Assembly: GCA_021203115.1 (NCBI GenBank)
Contig: JAJQBV010000137.1
Span: forward strand, 2,647-9,232
Direction of reading: 5' to 3'
Length of the DNA stretch: 6,586 nucleotides
Source: Clostridiales bacterium
Lineage (GTDB): Bacteria; Bacillota; Clostridia; Lachnospirales; Lachnospiraceae
Shown: one piece after another, positions 5,904 through 6,586 of the stretch
Layout of the letters: every line of letters begins with the position of its first letter
Numbering within the stretch: the stretch's first letter is position 1
Translations under genes and position numbers: made by a program
The notes under the pieces: model-generated
Seen by the model: the letters and a program-made list of their open reading frames with translations, nothing else
Databases searched by the model: none
What the model was told of the DNA's origin: nothing

Positions 5904-6586
5904 TTACAAAATCCCCCGATTTGTCAGCTCCTCTGACTCATAGTAAAGCATGTTCTCCTGCACCGGGGAAAATACCCCGTCCTGCAGTGGAGGCGTGGTG
6001 ATGCCGCGGGTTGGCTGACGAATCTGCCAGAAATTCTCCAGATCAACGCCGTCGATCCGGCTCAGGAAGGTTCGGATCACCGTGCCGTGACAGAGAACCA
6101 ACACATGATTCACGGCGGGATCCGCCTCCAGCGGCCGCAGCTCATGCTCCATAAAATCATCGATGCGCGCAAAAACTTCCTCGTAGGACTCGCCGGTCTC
6201 GTCCGCTGTGTAAAGCCCCGGATGAGAAAAACAGTTGACAATATTTTCATCCTGATCGCGGATATCCTTCAGGCGGATTCCCTCATATTTGCCGAAGCTC
6301 ATCTCGCGAAGCCGGTCATCAATCCGGAACGAATCGCCTTCAACGATCTCACGCTCCGTCCCGCCATCTTTTACCGGATTCAGCGTTTTCTGTGCGACGA
6401 TTTTTGCTGTCTCCACCGCACGGACTAACGGGCTTGTGTAAATCCGGTCAAAACAAATGCCGTCCCGCTTGAAACCGTCCGCCGAGAGCTTCGCCAGCTC
6501 CACCCCGAGATCGGTCAGCCCGATGTCGGAGGAACCCTGTATCTTCCTCGCTTTGTTCCAGTAAGTCTCGCCGTGTCTCATTATAT
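5904..6586 (-). CDS. Histidine phosphatase / phosphoglycerate mutase-like protein (5' end beyond window)
   Basis: The protein belongs to the histidine phosphatase superfamily (branch 1), cytosolic enzymes that form a phospho-histidine intermediate. RHGET holds the nucleophile; counted from the ATG at 6581, the catalytic residues are R2, H3, R54 (YTSPLVRAVETA), E93 (REMSFGKYEG) and H165 (CHGTVIR). The ATG at 6581 is very unlikely to be the start: the frame stays open to the window edge (ATA before it, then a partial codon ending AT), and the family has a beta strand of about five residues (as in xxYIMRHGET) before the RHG motif. The gene is therefore 5'-truncated by the window by a few codons. 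Substrate is not evident; phosphatases of small phosphate esters (such as the cobalamin-pathway CobC type) and cofactor-dependent mutases share these motifs. It is coupled to recU (2 nt). Confidence 0.9.
   Translation of the reverse strand, partial: IMRHGETYWNKARKIQGSSDIGLTDLGVELAKLSADGFKRDGICFDRIYTSPLVRAVETAKIVAQKTLNPVKDGGTEREIVEGDSFRIDDRLREMSFGKYEGIRLKDIRDQDENIVNCFSHPGLYTADETGESYEEVFARIDDFMEHELRPLEADPAVNHVLVLCHGTVIRTFLSRIDGVDLENFWQIRQPTRGITTPPLQDGVFSPVQENMLYYESEELTNRGIL

Overview
The window reads as a conserved chromosomal segment of a Bacillota (Firmicutes) bacterium, most likely a Lachnospiraceae-type clostridium of moderate to high GC. Three things suggest this: the RecU Holliday-junction resolvase (a Bacillota enzyme) with the short clostridial N-terminus, the pairing of short-form HisG with HisZ, and Shine-Dalgarno-led genes behind a near-consensus sigma-A promoter. 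All eight genes are on the minus strand, so transcription runs from high to low coordinates. I find no convincing mobile element, CRISPR array, tRNA or rRNA.

Right part (about 6586 down to 5362): a histidine-phosphatase (phosphoglycerate mutase-like) gene whose first codons lie beyond the window edge. It is followed after 2 nt by recU, so the two are probably co-transcribed and translationally coupled.

Regulatory gap (5361 to 5196): this holds a strong sigma-A promoter (TTGACT, 17 bp, TATAAT), a candidate operator palindrome just past the predicted transcription start, and a short leader. In the leader, a GTCTG segment can pair with either of two CAGAC segments, and the second of these touches the Shine-Dalgarno sequence of hisZ.

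Central block (5195 down to 949): hisZ, hisG, hisD, hisB and hisI, a compact histidine-biosynthesis operon. HisZ plus short HisG form ATP phosphoribosyltransferase (step 1). HisI is PRA-cyclohydrolase only (step 3), HisB is imidazoleglycerol-phosphate dehydratase only (step 7), and HisD is histidinol dehydrogenase (last two oxidations). The genes for HisE, HisA, HisH, HisF, HisC and a recognised histidinol-phosphate phosphatase are not in the window.

Tail (968 to 270): a HAD-family phosphatase overlaps the end of hisI and is almost certainly the last member of the operon. Because HisB has no phosphatase domain here, this HAD enzyme is a reasonable but unproven candidate for the missing histidinol-phosphate phosphatase. 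At the left edge (211 to 1) a new reading frame begins. It encodes a charged cytoplasmic N-terminus followed by a membrane helix and is cut off by the window.

Most of the window is ordinary, well-understood metabolism. The points worth a second look are the hisZ leader, the HAD gene, and the split, incomplete his gene set.
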